A DNA stretch of 64,000 nt, taken from contig NZ_FNQB01000001.1 in NCBI RefSeq assembly GCF_900107455.1, positions 248,001 to 312,000 on the forward strand, read 5' to 3'. The position numbers were made by a program, and so were the translations under genes. Positions 16,624 to 24,532 of the stretch are shown in pieces; within the stretch, counting starts at the first letter, position 1, and each line of letters opens with the position of its first letter. Under the pieces are notes generated by a model. It had not been told where the DNA came from. It saw only the letters and a list, made by a program, of their open reading frames with translations, and made no database searches. The DNA comes from Asanoa ishikariensis. GTDB lineage: Bacteria; Actinomycetota; Actinomycetes; Mycobacteriales; Micromonosporaceae.

Positions 16624-18540
16624 GTGGCTACGCCGACGTCTGGGCCGTTGTCGTTGTTGGCCGTGCCAGGTGAGCGGTTGGGGTGGATCTTCAACGACCG
16701 CAATCTCTACCGTCGCCGCTACCTGGAGGCGCCGCCGCAGCCGAGCTTCGTGCCCTTCCAGATGGTCGAGCGCGTGCAGCGCTGGGAAAAAGGCCGGGCC
16801 AAGCGAGCCCTCATCCCCCTCGTGACCGGCGCCGGCGTTGGGGCGATGTTGATCCTTTGCGGGCTCGGGGTCTGGGGAGGCCTCACCCCCTCTGGGTGGA
16901 TCGCCATGACGATCATCGCCCTCTTCTTGACTTTTCTCGGCGGCGTTGTCGCGCTCCTGGCGAACCTTCCGCTGTTCCTTTCCCGCCGTGCGCTGGAGGC
17001 CGCGCAGCACAAGGTCGAAGCCGACTACGCCCAGGCGCAAACAGACTGGGAGCGGCGCCGCCAAGAGCACGACCGCGCTCAGCACGACGCCGTCGACCAG
17101 ATGGTCGAGTGGGGTGCGGCCACCCCCGCCGAGGGGAGCCGGCGCGTTGACATCGTCGGGGGCACGACGTATGGCTGGGAAGCGGTTCTGACCATCTATG
17201 GCGGGTCGCTGCTCGCCACCCGCGGCTCGATGCTGCTCGTCGACTTCAGCGGCGCCGCGCTCTGTGGGGAGTTGACTCAGCTCGCCACCTCAACCGGGCG
17301 GTCCGTCAAAGTCAGCCAGTTCCCGAAGCAGCTTCCGAACATCGACCTGGTCTCCGGGCTCAGCGCCGACGAGCTCGTCGACTGCCTCGTCGAGGCGATC
17401 CACGGCGACGCGCAGAGCAGCAGCAACCGTGCCGAGCGATCCCAGGACTCCCTGCTGCTGCGTGAGATCTGCCAGGTGCTGGCACCGGACCTCAGCATGA
17501 GAAGGCTCCTCGCGGCGCTCCACGTCCTCACCGAGAAGCCCGAACAACCGGCGCTCACCGCCGAGGAACGCGACCGCCTCCTGGAGTTGGGGCCGAAGGA
17601 GTCGCACCAGCGACTGCGGCGGATCGAGTCGTTCGTCAGTCCGCTCGCGACACTCGGCACCGAGCCGAACAACGACACGGCCGACCTCACCTGCCTCGTC
17701 GCCGGCACCGACAGCGGCAACGCTCAGCAGGAACTACTCAAAGACCTGATCGTGCAATGGCTCGCCCGTCAGGTGCGGCACGAGAAGGTCGGATCGATCG
17801 TGCTGGTCGGGGCCGACGGGGTCAACCACCGCGCGATCGAGCGGCTCAGCACCCTCTGCGAACGACAGCAAGTCCGCCTCGTCCTGTTCTTCGCCCACCT
17901 CCGCGAAGAAGCGCTCCAGACGATCGGCGGCGGCGAGGTCGCGCTGATGCGGCTCGGCAACCACCGGGAAGCCAGCCAGGCAGCCGAGTTCGTCGGCAAA
18001 GGGCATCGGTTTGTGATCAGCCGGCTCACCCGCACGCTCGGTGGCAACGAGACGCACACCGTCTCTGACACAGAGGGCGAAGCGGTGACCCAGGGCGGGT
18101 CGGCCAGCTATTCCGAGGGTCATCGCGACATCAGTTGGACCGACAGCAGGCACTGGGGGACCACTCGCAACTGGAGCCGCACCGTCTCGCAGGCCGACGG
18201 CACCAACTGGAGCGACGCCGAGTCACTTCAACGGGTGTACGAGTACGCCGTCGAACCCCGGGTTCTCCAGGACTTGCCTGACTACGCGCTTCTGCACGTC
18301 AAGGGCATCGGGCGCGGGTCGGTGGTGCAGGCCGTCGAGGTCGACCCGGCGCTCGTCACCTTGCCCCGGCTCTCGATGGAGCCGCTCGAACTGCCACCGC
18401 TGCCGGATCCCGCGGAGGCGGTCTTCCCCGCCACCAGGCAACCGGCGCAGGTGATCGTCTCCGCGGCTTACCCGTTGGGGCAGGAGCCGAGCGTTCGGCG
18501 AGCCACCGAGGTTCACCTGCCCGGTTGGGGAACGCAATGA
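16624..18540 (+). CDS. Membrane-anchored TraG/VirD4-like protein with degenerate ATP motifs
   Basis: A 638-residue protein starting at GTG after GGGGAGG. Two transmembrane helices lie at about residues 60-115, then an acidic/basic coiled coil (120-160). The region after that aligns by eye with FtsK/HerA/TraG coupling ATPases: a strand then GGTTYGWEAVL where a P-loop (GxxxxGKS) would be, a late strand LVLFFAHL where Walker B would be, and a C-terminal Ser/Thr/Trp-rich stretch followed by RVYEYAVEPRVLQDLPDYALL. Both Walker Lys and Asp/Glu appear lost, so it may be a scaffold, not a motor. It overlaps the DUF2750 gene by 4 bases. Family placement is inferred from pattern memory. Confidence 0.55.
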   Translation: MATPTSGPLSLLAVPGERLGWIFNDRNLYRRRYLEAPPQPSFVPFQMVERVQRWEKGRAKRALIPLVTGAGVGAMLILCGLGVWGGLTPSGWIAMTIIALFLTFLGGVVALLANLPLFLSRRALEAAQHKVEADYAQAQTDWERRRQEHDRAQHDAVDQMVEWGAATPAEGSRRVDIVGGTTYGWEAVLTIYGGSLLATRGSMLLVDFSGAALCGELTQLATSTGRSVKVSQFPKQLPNIDLVSGLSADELVDCLVEAIHGDAQSSSNRAERSQDSLLLREICQVLAPDLSMRRLLAALHVLTEKPEQPALTAEERDRLLELGPKESHQRLRRIESFVSPLATLGTEPNNDTADLTCLVAGTDSGNAQQELLKDLIVQWLARQVRHEKVGSIVLVGADGVNHRAIERLSTLCERQQVRLVLFFAHLREEALQTIGGGEVALMRLGNHREASQAAEFVGKGHRFVISRLTRTLGGNETHTVSDTEGEAVTQGGSASYSEGHRDISWTDSRHWGTTRNWSRTVSQADGTNWSDAESLQRVYEYAVEPRVLQDLPDYALLHVKGIGRGSVVQAVEVDPALVTLPRLSMEPLELPPLPDPAEAVFPATRQPAQVIVSAAYPLGQEPSVRRATEVHLPGWGTQ

Positions 18541-18902
18541 GCGCGAGCGGGGCGCAGGCGGCGGCCTTCTTTCGGGACGTCGTCGAGTCGCGCACCGTGT
18601 GGTGGGTTCGGGATGACAAGGGCAGTCCCGCGCCGGTCTCCGACAGCGGTCGACCAGCGTTCCCGTACTGGTCGACCGAAGCACGGGCACTGCGGGCCGC
18701 GCGGCTTTGGGGTCCTGAGTTCCGCGTCGTCTCGATGCCGTTGGACAACTGGCGCAATGCCGCGCTGCCTGACCTGGCCAAGGACGACTTCCGGGTCGGC
18801 ATCAACTGGAGCGGGCCCAATCTGACCGGCTGGGATTTCACGGTCGACGAGGTCCGCAACCGGCTCGCCCACGCGCTCGGCGAACCGCCCTACGACGTCT
18901 GA
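18537..18902 (+). CDS. DUF2750 family protein
   Basis: A 121-residue soluble protein. FFRDVVESRTVWWVRDD and FPYWSTEARALRAARLWG match the DUF2750 pattern (small immunity-like or cytosolic proteins of unknown role). ATG overlaps the stop of the preceding gene (ATGA), so the two are translationally coupled. In other contexts DUF2750 genes often sit beside toxins or accessory genes; here it closes the tRNA-adjacent cassette. Confidence 0.75.
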   Translation: MSASGAQAAAFFRDVVESRTVWWVRDDKGSPAPVSDSGRPAFPYWSTEARALRAARLWGPEFRVVSMPLDNWRNAALPDLAKDDFRVGINWSGPNLTGWDFTVDEVRNRLAHALGEPPYDV

Positions 18903-19643
18903 TCAGGGATTGACCAGGTCGGCGAGGGGACAGGTCGGTAGCGCGATCCAGCCCTCGGTGGCTGCGGCCGATAGCTGCTCGGGCGTCGGCTGGGTCGCCC
19001 GGCCGGTCGCGGCAGCCCGCGCGGCCAGGGCGGCGACCACTGCGTCCAGGGCGTCGTGGCTGCGGCGGCACAGCGGCTCGAACGCGCCCAGCGACAGCCA
19101 CGGCGCCGCGGTCAGCAGCGACGAGACGAGGTCCGAGGCCAGACCGGCGCGCTTGTAGCCGCGATGGGTCAAGCCCCACCCCAGCAGCGACGCCGCCGGG
19201 TAGACCTCTACCACCTGGCCGTCGCCGGCTCGGGAGAGTGGAACGCCGTCGGGGGACAGCAGAGACAGTAGGCCTGCCACCCGGAAGGCGGCGTGGCCGA
19301 TGCGGTCCGCCGACACGCTCATCGGGATCAACCCGGTAGATGAACGCACGACCTCGTCAGTCATGCGGTACGCCAGCCGGCGTCGCCACGAAGCGCCACC
19401 GCCCGGAGCGGGCGGCGAGACCAACCCGGAAGCATGGTCGGCCACGAACGACACGAACGCGGACGGCCAGCCCAGTGGGCAGTCGATTCCAGCCTTGTCC
19501 GACGCACGTACCGCCGAGACGATCTGCTCGTCTGACGCGCCGACGTATGCCGACGAGACCACCGCTCGCCCTGGCGACCACGAGATCACCGCCAGGCCTG
19601 ATCGTTCGTCGGCGGCGGCCAGGTCCACCCCGACGGTGATCAC
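18903..19643 (-). CDS. DUF429 family protein (predicted RNase H-fold nuclease)
   Basis: A 246-residue protein. ITVGVDLAAAD at the N-terminus gives the first acidic residue of an RNase H-like fold; ASDKAGIDCPLGWP, EVYPAASL and SHDALDAVVAALAAR (DxxDA) supply the others, as in DUF429. It starts at GTG 19643, overlapping the stop of the DUF488 gene by 4 bases (GTGA), so the pair is coupled. The last base abuts the convergent DUF2750 gene with no gap. Function is unknown; a nuclease acting on nucleic acid junctions is the usual guess. Confidence 0.8.
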   Translation of the reverse strand: MITVGVDLAAADERSGLAVISWSPGRAVVSSAYVGASDEQIVSAVRASDKAGIDCPLGWPSAFVSFVADHASGLVSPPAPGGGASWRRRLAYRMTDEVVRSSTGLIPMSVSADRIGHAAFRVAGLLSLLSPDGVPLSRAGDGQVVEVYPAASLLGWGLTHRGYKRAGLASDLVSSLLTAAPWLSLGAFEPLCRRSHDALDAVVAALAARAAATGRATQPTPEQLSAAATEGWIALPTCPLADLVNP

Positions 19644-20035
19644 GACAGGGCCGACAGGATCACGTCGCGGTGGCACCGGGACTGGTCAGCTTCGAAGCAC
19701 AGCAGCGCCACCTTCTCCCGGGATGCGAGCGAGGCCACCAGGGACAGCGCGGGCGTCTGCATCAGCGACGCGTAATAAGCACGTGAGGCCGCCAGCGCCT
19801 CAGGCGGACCGCCGAACCCAGGCCGGTTCGAAGGCGGGTTTCCGAGCGCCGGGACGTGCGTGTAGCCGATCCCGGCCGAAGCCAATCCCGAAGCCAGAGC
19901 CGTCTTGTTGAAGTCACGCTTCCGCGACCGCGCCGCGAATCGCACGTCCACCACGCGCGAAACGCCCAGGGCGGACAACCGCGAGACGAGATCGGGGAGG
20001 GTCAGGCCCTCGTACCCGATGCCTATGACGTCCAT
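19640..20035 (-). CDS. DUF488 family protein
   Basis: A 131-residue protein with the DUF488 hallmarks: TIGYEG-like start (IGIGYEGLTLPDLVSRL), VVDVRFAARSRKRDF, GIGYTHVPALGNP and CFEADQSRCHRDVI, the last with Cys and His. The biochemical role of DUF488 is not settled. It is translationally coupled to a DUF429 gene. A perfect 16-bp inverted repeat lies 20 bases upstream of its start. Confidence 0.85.
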   Translation of the reverse strand: MDVIGIGYEGLTLPDLVSRLSALGVSRVVDVRFAARSRKRDFNKTALASGLASAGIGYTHVPALGNPPSNRPGFGGPPEALAASRAYYASLMQTPALSLVASLASREKVALLCFEADQSRCHRDVILSALS

Positions 20036-20054
20036 CAGATAGAGCGTGCCACGA

Positions 20055-20092
20055 CCGGCCCCCGCAGCTCCGGGACGAGCTGCGGGGGCCGG
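20055..20092. promoter_or_regulatory. Perfect 16-bp inverted repeat upstream of DUF488
   Basis: CCGGCCCCCGCAGCTC pairs exactly with 20077-20092 around a 6-base loop. It lies in the leader of the minus-strand DUF488/DUF429 pair and in no obvious place for a terminator, since no gene ends here. It could be a leader hairpin, an operator, or a terminator left from a lost gene. The remaining gap up to 20290 shows nothing further. Confidence 0.5.
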
Positions 20093-20290
20093 CCACCTAC
20101 CCCCAGCGAAACGACCACACTCTCGAAAGACAGCTATAACCGTGCCAGATGGGGGCGGATGGGCACATCGGGAACTTGTCCTGCCAGCCAGGCCAGACCG
20201 GCTTAACCACCCAGAGTGAAAACGCCGAAATCCGACAGAAACCGCAAGCTATGAGGGGAGAGCGGGCCAGAAGCGGGAACCAGCCAACGA

Positions 20291-20908
20291 ATGAGGATTG
20301 GCATCGTTGGGTCAGGCAAAGTGGGCGGCGCGCTCACCAGGCGGTTCCGGGAGATCGGGCACGACGTCTCGGTGGCGAACAGGCGTGGGCCTGAATCGCT
20401 GCGACCGCTCGCCGACCAGACCGGCGCGATCGCGGCGACCGTGGGCGAGGTGGCCGAGAAGTCCGACGTCATCGTGCTCGCCATCCCGTTTCGGGCCGTG
20501 ACGGAGATTCCACCCCAGCCGTTCGACGGCAAGATCGTCGTGGATGCCAACAACTACTACGCCGAGCGCGACGGCGAGATCGAGGACATCGAGGACCGGG
20601 CGGTCAGCTCGAGCCGCTGGGTCGCCGACCACTTCGCCGGCGCTCGCGTGGTCAAGGCGTTCAACAACGTCAGCGCGCCGCGGGTCGCCGACGGTGGCAG
20701 ACCGCGCGGCGAGGCGGGGCGGATCGCGTTGCCCGTCGCCGGCGACGACACCGCGGCCAAGCAGGTGATCGAGGGACTGGTCGACGAGCTCGGCTTCGAC
20801 CCCGTCGACGCCGGGTCGCTCGACGCGAGCTGGCGTCAGCAGCCTGGCACTCCGGTCTACTTGACGGACCTGCCCGTGGAGAAGCTGCGCAGCGGGCTCA
20901 AGGCTTGA
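20291..20908 (+). CDS. NAD(P)-binding, F420-dependent-NADP-oxidoreductase-like protein
   Basis: A 205-residue Rossmann protein. MRIGIVGSGKVGGALTRRF is the dinucleotide loop, ANRRGPESL the NADP-selecting region, and DANNYYAERDG and VKAFNNV are typical of the F420:NADP oxidoreductase superfamily. It probably moves hydride between NADP and F420 or another cofactor, but relatives also act as plain NADP reductases. Its 3' end overlaps the convergent methyltransferase by 11 bases. Confidence 0.8.
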   Translation: MRIGIVGSGKVGGALTRRFREIGHDVSVANRRGPESLRPLADQTGAIAATVGEVAEKSDVIVLAIPFRAVTEIPPQPFDGKIVVDANNYYAERDGEIEDIEDRAVSSSRWVADHFAGARVVKAFNNVSAPRVADGGRPRGEAGRIALPVAGDDTAAKQVIEGLVDELGFDPVDAGSLDASWRQQPGTPVYLTDLPVEKLRSGLKA

Positions 20909-21680
20909 GCCCCATCGCCGCGTACCCGGCCAGCTCGATCGATTGGTCCGTGTCCGGATCGGGTTGCCAGTGCGTCATCTCGACCACGCCGGGCGGCACC
21001 AGCTCCAAGCCCGCGAACAGCGCGGTCACCTCGGCGCGGGTACGCATGGTCATCGGCAACGCCGTGCGCCGGTAGAGCTGCCGGTGCGTGGCGGCCCGGG
21101 CTGGTTGCGCGTCGGCGGTGGCGTGGGTGACCGCGAACATGCTCCCCGACGGCAGCGCGTCCCGATAGCCGGCCACGACGGCTGAGGCGTCGCCCTCGAC
21201 GAAATGCAGGACGGCGACCAACAGCACACCTACGGGCGCGGCCAGGTCGAGGTGGGCGCCGGCCAAGGCGATCACGGCCGGAGGATCACGCAGATCGGCC
21301 TGCACCACGGAAACCAGAGGGTTGGTGGCGAGCAGGGCCCGCCCGTGCGCCGCCGCCACCGGATCGATGTCGACGCTGACCACCCGGGCAGACGGCGCGG
21401 TCTCCACGACACCGCCAGCCGTCGGCAGCCCAGCACCAAGATCCAGGAACTGGCGTACGCCGCAGCGCACCATGAACCGCACGGCCCGCCGCAGGAACGC
21501 GCGATTCGACCGCATGATCGCCGGGAGCTCGGGCCAGTCCGCGATCGCCTCGTCCGCCATGGCCCGGTCGGCGGCGAAGTTGTGCCCGCCGCCCAGGTAG
21601 TAGTCGTACACCCGCGCGGCATTCGGCTTGTCGCGGTCGACCTCAGCCGGCGACCAGGACGAACTATCGCCAAGATCCAC
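20898..21680 (-). CDS. S-adenosyl methyltransferase, Methyltransf_19/DUF574 type
   Basis: A 260-residue protein from GTG 21680. Family hallmarks: NAARVYDYYLGGGHNFAADR near the N-terminus, RSNRAFLRRAVRFMV, QFLDLGAGLPT as SAM motif I, VVSVDIDPVAAAHG, and VAVLHFVEGD. This family is greatly expanded in Actinomycetota and rarely linked to a known substrate. The upstream in-frame extension to 21962 is rejected because it lacks family similarity and invades the divergent promoter region. It diverges from the LPXTG protein gene at 21850. Confidence 0.85.
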   Translation of the reverse strand: MDLGDSSSWSPAEVDRDKPNAARVYDYYLGGGHNFAADRAMADEAIADWPELPAIMRSNRAFLRRAVRFMVRCGVRQFLDLGAGLPTAGGVVETAPSARVVSVDIDPVAAAHGRALLATNPLVSVVQADLRDPPAVIALAGAHLDLAAPVGVLLVAVLHFVEGDASAVVAGYRDALPSGSMFAVTHATADAQPARAATHRQLYRRTALPMTMRTRAEVTALFAGLELVPPGVVEMTHWQPDPDTDQSIELAGYAAMGLKP

Positions 21681-21849
21681 AAGCCGCCCCAATCGGGAAG
21701 ATCTATTCAGCCTAAGCGCCGGCCTGGGGATATATCGGCACACCAGCGATTCCGCATCCCGTACGACACCGCCCGTTGGTCTATCGGTCTCGTCCCGGTC
21801 AACGCGAACCACTAAGCAGATCAGGTCCGCCAATTCTGGGAGAGTCAGC

Positions 21850-24243
21850 ATGCCAGTACCACCCGCGACCGGCCGGTTTGTCCGGACGGCCATGGTCGCC
21901 GGCCTCATATCTGTTCCGGCGTTGGTCGGGCAGGCGGCCTTCGCCGCGGCCCCCGACGCCAAGTTCGCCGGGTTCGAGCGGCTCGCTACCGTGCCGGTCT
22001 ACTTGAACAGCGCCGAGGACCAGGAGACCGTCGCCGAGATCAGTGCGGTCAGCACCGACGGCAACACGGTCATCTCGACTGACAGCCCCGGTGAGCGCCT
22101 CGGCTTCATCGACATCACCGACCCGGCCAACCCGAAGCCGAAGGGCACGTTCGCGCTGCCCGGCGAGCCGACCTCCGTTGCCGTCTACCAGAACTACGTG
22201 CTCGCGGTGGTCAACACCAGCGAGGACTTCGTCAACACCTCGGGCGTGCTGGAGATCATCGATCTCGCCACCCGCACCAAGGTGCACGAGATCCAACTGG
22301 GAGGGCAGCCCGACTCGATCGCGGTCGCGCCCAGCGGCAAGTACCTCACGATCGCGATCGAGAACGAGCGCGACGAGGACCTCAACGACGGCGAGCTCCC
22401 GCAGAAGCCGGCCGGCTTCCTGCAGGTGATCGACATCAAGAAGGACGTCAAGAAGTGGGCGGCGACGCCCGTCGAGCTCAAGGGTCTCGCGAAGGTCGCG
22501 CCCAGCGACCCGGAGCCGGAGTACGTGGCCATCAACGGCAAGGACGAAGCCGTCGTCACGCTCCAGGAGAACAACCACATCGCCCTGGTGGACCTGGCGA
22601 AGAAGAAGGTCGTCAAGGACTTCAGCGCCGGCCAGGTCAAGTTGTCCGGTGTGGACACCGTCGAAGACGGCACGATCGCGCAGGACGACAAGATCACCGT
22701 GCGCCGCGAGCCCGACGGCGTCACCTGGATCGACGACAAGACGTTCGCGACGGCCAACGAGGGTGACTACGTCGGCGGCTCGCGCGGCTTCACCGTGTGG
22801 AAGCGCAACGGCGAGGTCATCTACGACGCCGGCAACTCGTTCGACCGGCTGGCGGCCGCGCACGGCCTCTACCCGGAGGGCCGCTCCGACGCCAAGGGCA
22901 CCGAGCCTGAGAACGTGGCGTTCGGCAAGTTCGACGGCAAGCCGGTGCTGTTCGTGAACTCGGAGCGGGGCAACTTCGTCGCCGCGTACGACATCAGCAA
23001 GCCGAAGGCGCCCAAGTTCCTCCAGATCCTGCCGACGACCAACGGCCCGGAGGGCGTGACCACGGTCCCGTCCCGCGGCCTGCTCGTGGTCTCCAGCGAG
23101 GAGGACCTGCCCGACGACGGCATCCGCGCGTCGGTCACGATCTTCAAGTACGGGTCGAAGGGCGCGTTCCCGACCATTCGCTCGGCGTACGAGCCGGGTC
23201 AGAAGAAGGCTCCTATCTCCTGGGGTGCCCTTTCGGGGCTCTCCGCCGTGCCGGGCAAGCCGGACCAGCTCGTGTCGATCACCGACAACGTCTACACCCC
23301 GACCCGTCTGCTGACGATCGACACCGCGCAGCAGCCGGCGTTGGTCAGCGGCGAGCTGACGGTGACCAAGGACGGCAAGCCGGTCGGCTACGACGCCGAG
23401 GGTGTCGCGGCCCGTGCCGCTGGCGCCGGCTACTGGATCGCCATCGAGGGTGACGGCACCGCCGCGAAGCCCAACCTGATCGTCCGGCTCGACGCGAAGG
23501 GTGCGGTCCAGGAAGAGATCCCGCTGCCGGCCGACGTGGCCGCCAACGTGACCAGCAACGGCTTCGAGGGTGTCGCGATCACGGGGACCGACGCCACCGA
23601 GCAGGTCTGGGTCGCGGTGCAGCGCGAGCTCAAGGGCGACCCGAAGGGCACCGTCCGGATCGGCCGCTACTCGGTGGCCGACAAGAAGTGGGCGTGGCTG
23701 GGCTACCAGCTCGACACCGCCCCGGCGGGTGCCTGGATCGGCCTGTCGGAGCTGGTGCCGGTCGACAACGACACGTTCGCGGTGATCGAGCGCGACAACC
23801 AGCGCGGCCTGAAGGCTTCGGTCAAGAAGGTCTACACCTTCGACGTGCCGGCTTCCTTTGGCACCGAGGCCCTGCCGACGGCTAAGAAGACCCTCGCGGT
23901 CGACCTGCTACCGGCGCTCAAGGCCGACAACGGCTGGGTGCAGGACAAGGTCGAGGGCCTGACGATCGCCGGCAACGGCCAGGTCTACGCGGTCACCGAC
24001 AACGACGGCGTCGACGACGCCACGGGCGAGACGGTCTTCCTGCGCCTCGGCGCGGCGGCGGACGTCTTCAAGCCAGGCACCGACAACGGCGGCGGCACCG
24101 GTGGCGGCGAGGGCGATGGTGGCGGTCTTCCCGTGACCGGCGCGCCGGCGCTGCTGATCGCGTCGGCCGGCGTGGTCATCGCGGCGGTCGGAGCGTTCCT
24201 GTTCGTCCGCGCTCGGCGGGCGAAGCTTCGCTTCACCGCCTGA
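21850..24243 (+). CDS. LPXTG-anchored esterase-like/phytase-like beta-propeller protein
   Basis: A 797-residue surface protein. Residues 1-34 are a signal peptide; the body is a beta-propeller (GERLGFIDITDPANP, PDSIAVAPSGKYLTIAIEN, KGTEPENVAFGKFDG) ending in a domain like the esterase-like activity of phytase (PF13449) family (YDAEGVAAR, GFEGVAITG, KVEGLTIAGNGQVYAVTDN). A Gly-rich linker precedes LPVTG (760-764), a membrane helix and a basic tail, the classic sortase signal. It probably acts on phosphorylated or ester substrates at the cell surface. ATG follows GGGAG. No sortase is in the window; it ends at a strong terminator. Confidence 0.85.
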   Translation: MPVPPATGRFVRTAMVAGLISVPALVGQAAFAAAPDAKFAGFERLATVPVYLNSAEDQETVAEISAVSTDGNTVISTDSPGERLGFIDITDPANPKPKGTFALPGEPTSVAVYQNYVLAVVNTSEDFVNTSGVLEIIDLATRTKVHEIQLGGQPDSIAVAPSGKYLTIAIENERDEDLNDGELPQKPAGFLQVIDIKKDVKKWAATPVELKGLAKVAPSDPEPEYVAINGKDEAVVTLQENNHIALVDLAKKKVVKDFSAGQVKLSGVDTVEDGTIAQDDKITVRREPDGVTWIDDKTFATANEGDYVGGSRGFTVWKRNGEVIYDAGNSFDRLAAAHGLYPEGRSDAKGTEPENVAFGKFDGKPVLFVNSERGNFVAAYDISKPKAPKFLQILPTTNGPEGVTTVPSRGLLVVSSEEDLPDDGIRASVTIFKYGSKGAFPTIRSAYEPGQKKAPISWGALSGLSAVPGKPDQLVSITDNVYTPTRLLTIDTAQQPALVSGELTVTKDGKPVGYDAEGVAARAAGAGYWIAIEGDGTAAKPNLIVRLDAKGAVQEEIPLPADVAANVTSNGFEGVAITGTDATEQVWVAVQRELKGDPKGTVRIGRYSVADKKWAWLGYQLDTAPAGAWIGLSELVPVDNDTFAVIERDNQRGLKASVKKVYTFDVPASFGTEALPTAKKTLAVDLLPALKADNGWVQDKVEGLTIAGNGQVYAVTDNDGVDDATGETVFLRLGAAADVFKPGTDNGGGTGGGEGDGGGLPVTGAPALLIASAGVVIAAVGAFLFVRARRAKLRFTA

Positions 24244-24256
24244 TCGCAATTTCTGT

Positions 24257-24285
24257 GGGCCCGCGCCGTCGATCGGCGCGGGCCC
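24257..24285 (+). terminator. Rho-independent terminator of the LPXTG gene
   Basis: GGGCCCGCGCCG pairs perfectly with CGGCGCGGGCCC around a 5-base loop, followed by TTCTTTG, 13 bases after the stop at 24243. Confidence 0.92.
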
Positions 24286-24305
24286 TTCTTTGCTCGGGTC
24301 CGCCG

Positions 24306-24332
24306 GGGGCGCGACCGTCGCTCCCGCCAGAC
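24306..24332 (-). repeat. 27-base intergenic repeat, copy 2
   Basis: Exact reverse complement of 11387-11413. It sits directly between a terminator and a long hairpin in the 24.3-24.5 kb gap. Confidence 0.7.
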
Positions 24333-24355
24333 TCGAGGTCCGCGGTTGGCCAGGC

Positions 24356-24421
24356 TTTGCTCTGCACCCATATACGCACCACCCCTCCCCGGGGGTGTTG
24401 CGTATGTGGGTGCAGAGCAAA
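24356..24421. repeat. Long imperfect inverted repeat (31-bp stem)
   Basis: The left arm begins TTTGCTCTGCACCCA and the right arm ends TGGGTGCAGAGCAAA; across 31 pairs there is one mismatch and two G-U-type pairs, with a 4-base loop (CCCC). It lies between a plus-strand terminator and the minus-strand aldo/keto reductase ending at 24533. It could be a terminator for that gene or a small mobile or REP-like element. Confidence 0.75.
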
Positions 24422-24532
24422 CGCAGCGACAGTGCCCTGTTCGGTGTCGCAGGATCCAATCGCATTCCCGCAGCTCAGGACGGGTAAGCGCCGATGCGGA
24501 CCGACCTGTGCGGGTCAGCCCGTCGCCGCGAG

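Noticed and set aside
15559-18902. Integrated island bounded by a duplicated tRNA 3' end
   Set aside because: No second copy of the tRNA-Arg 3' segment and no integrase gene were seen nearby, so I do not annotate attachment sites.
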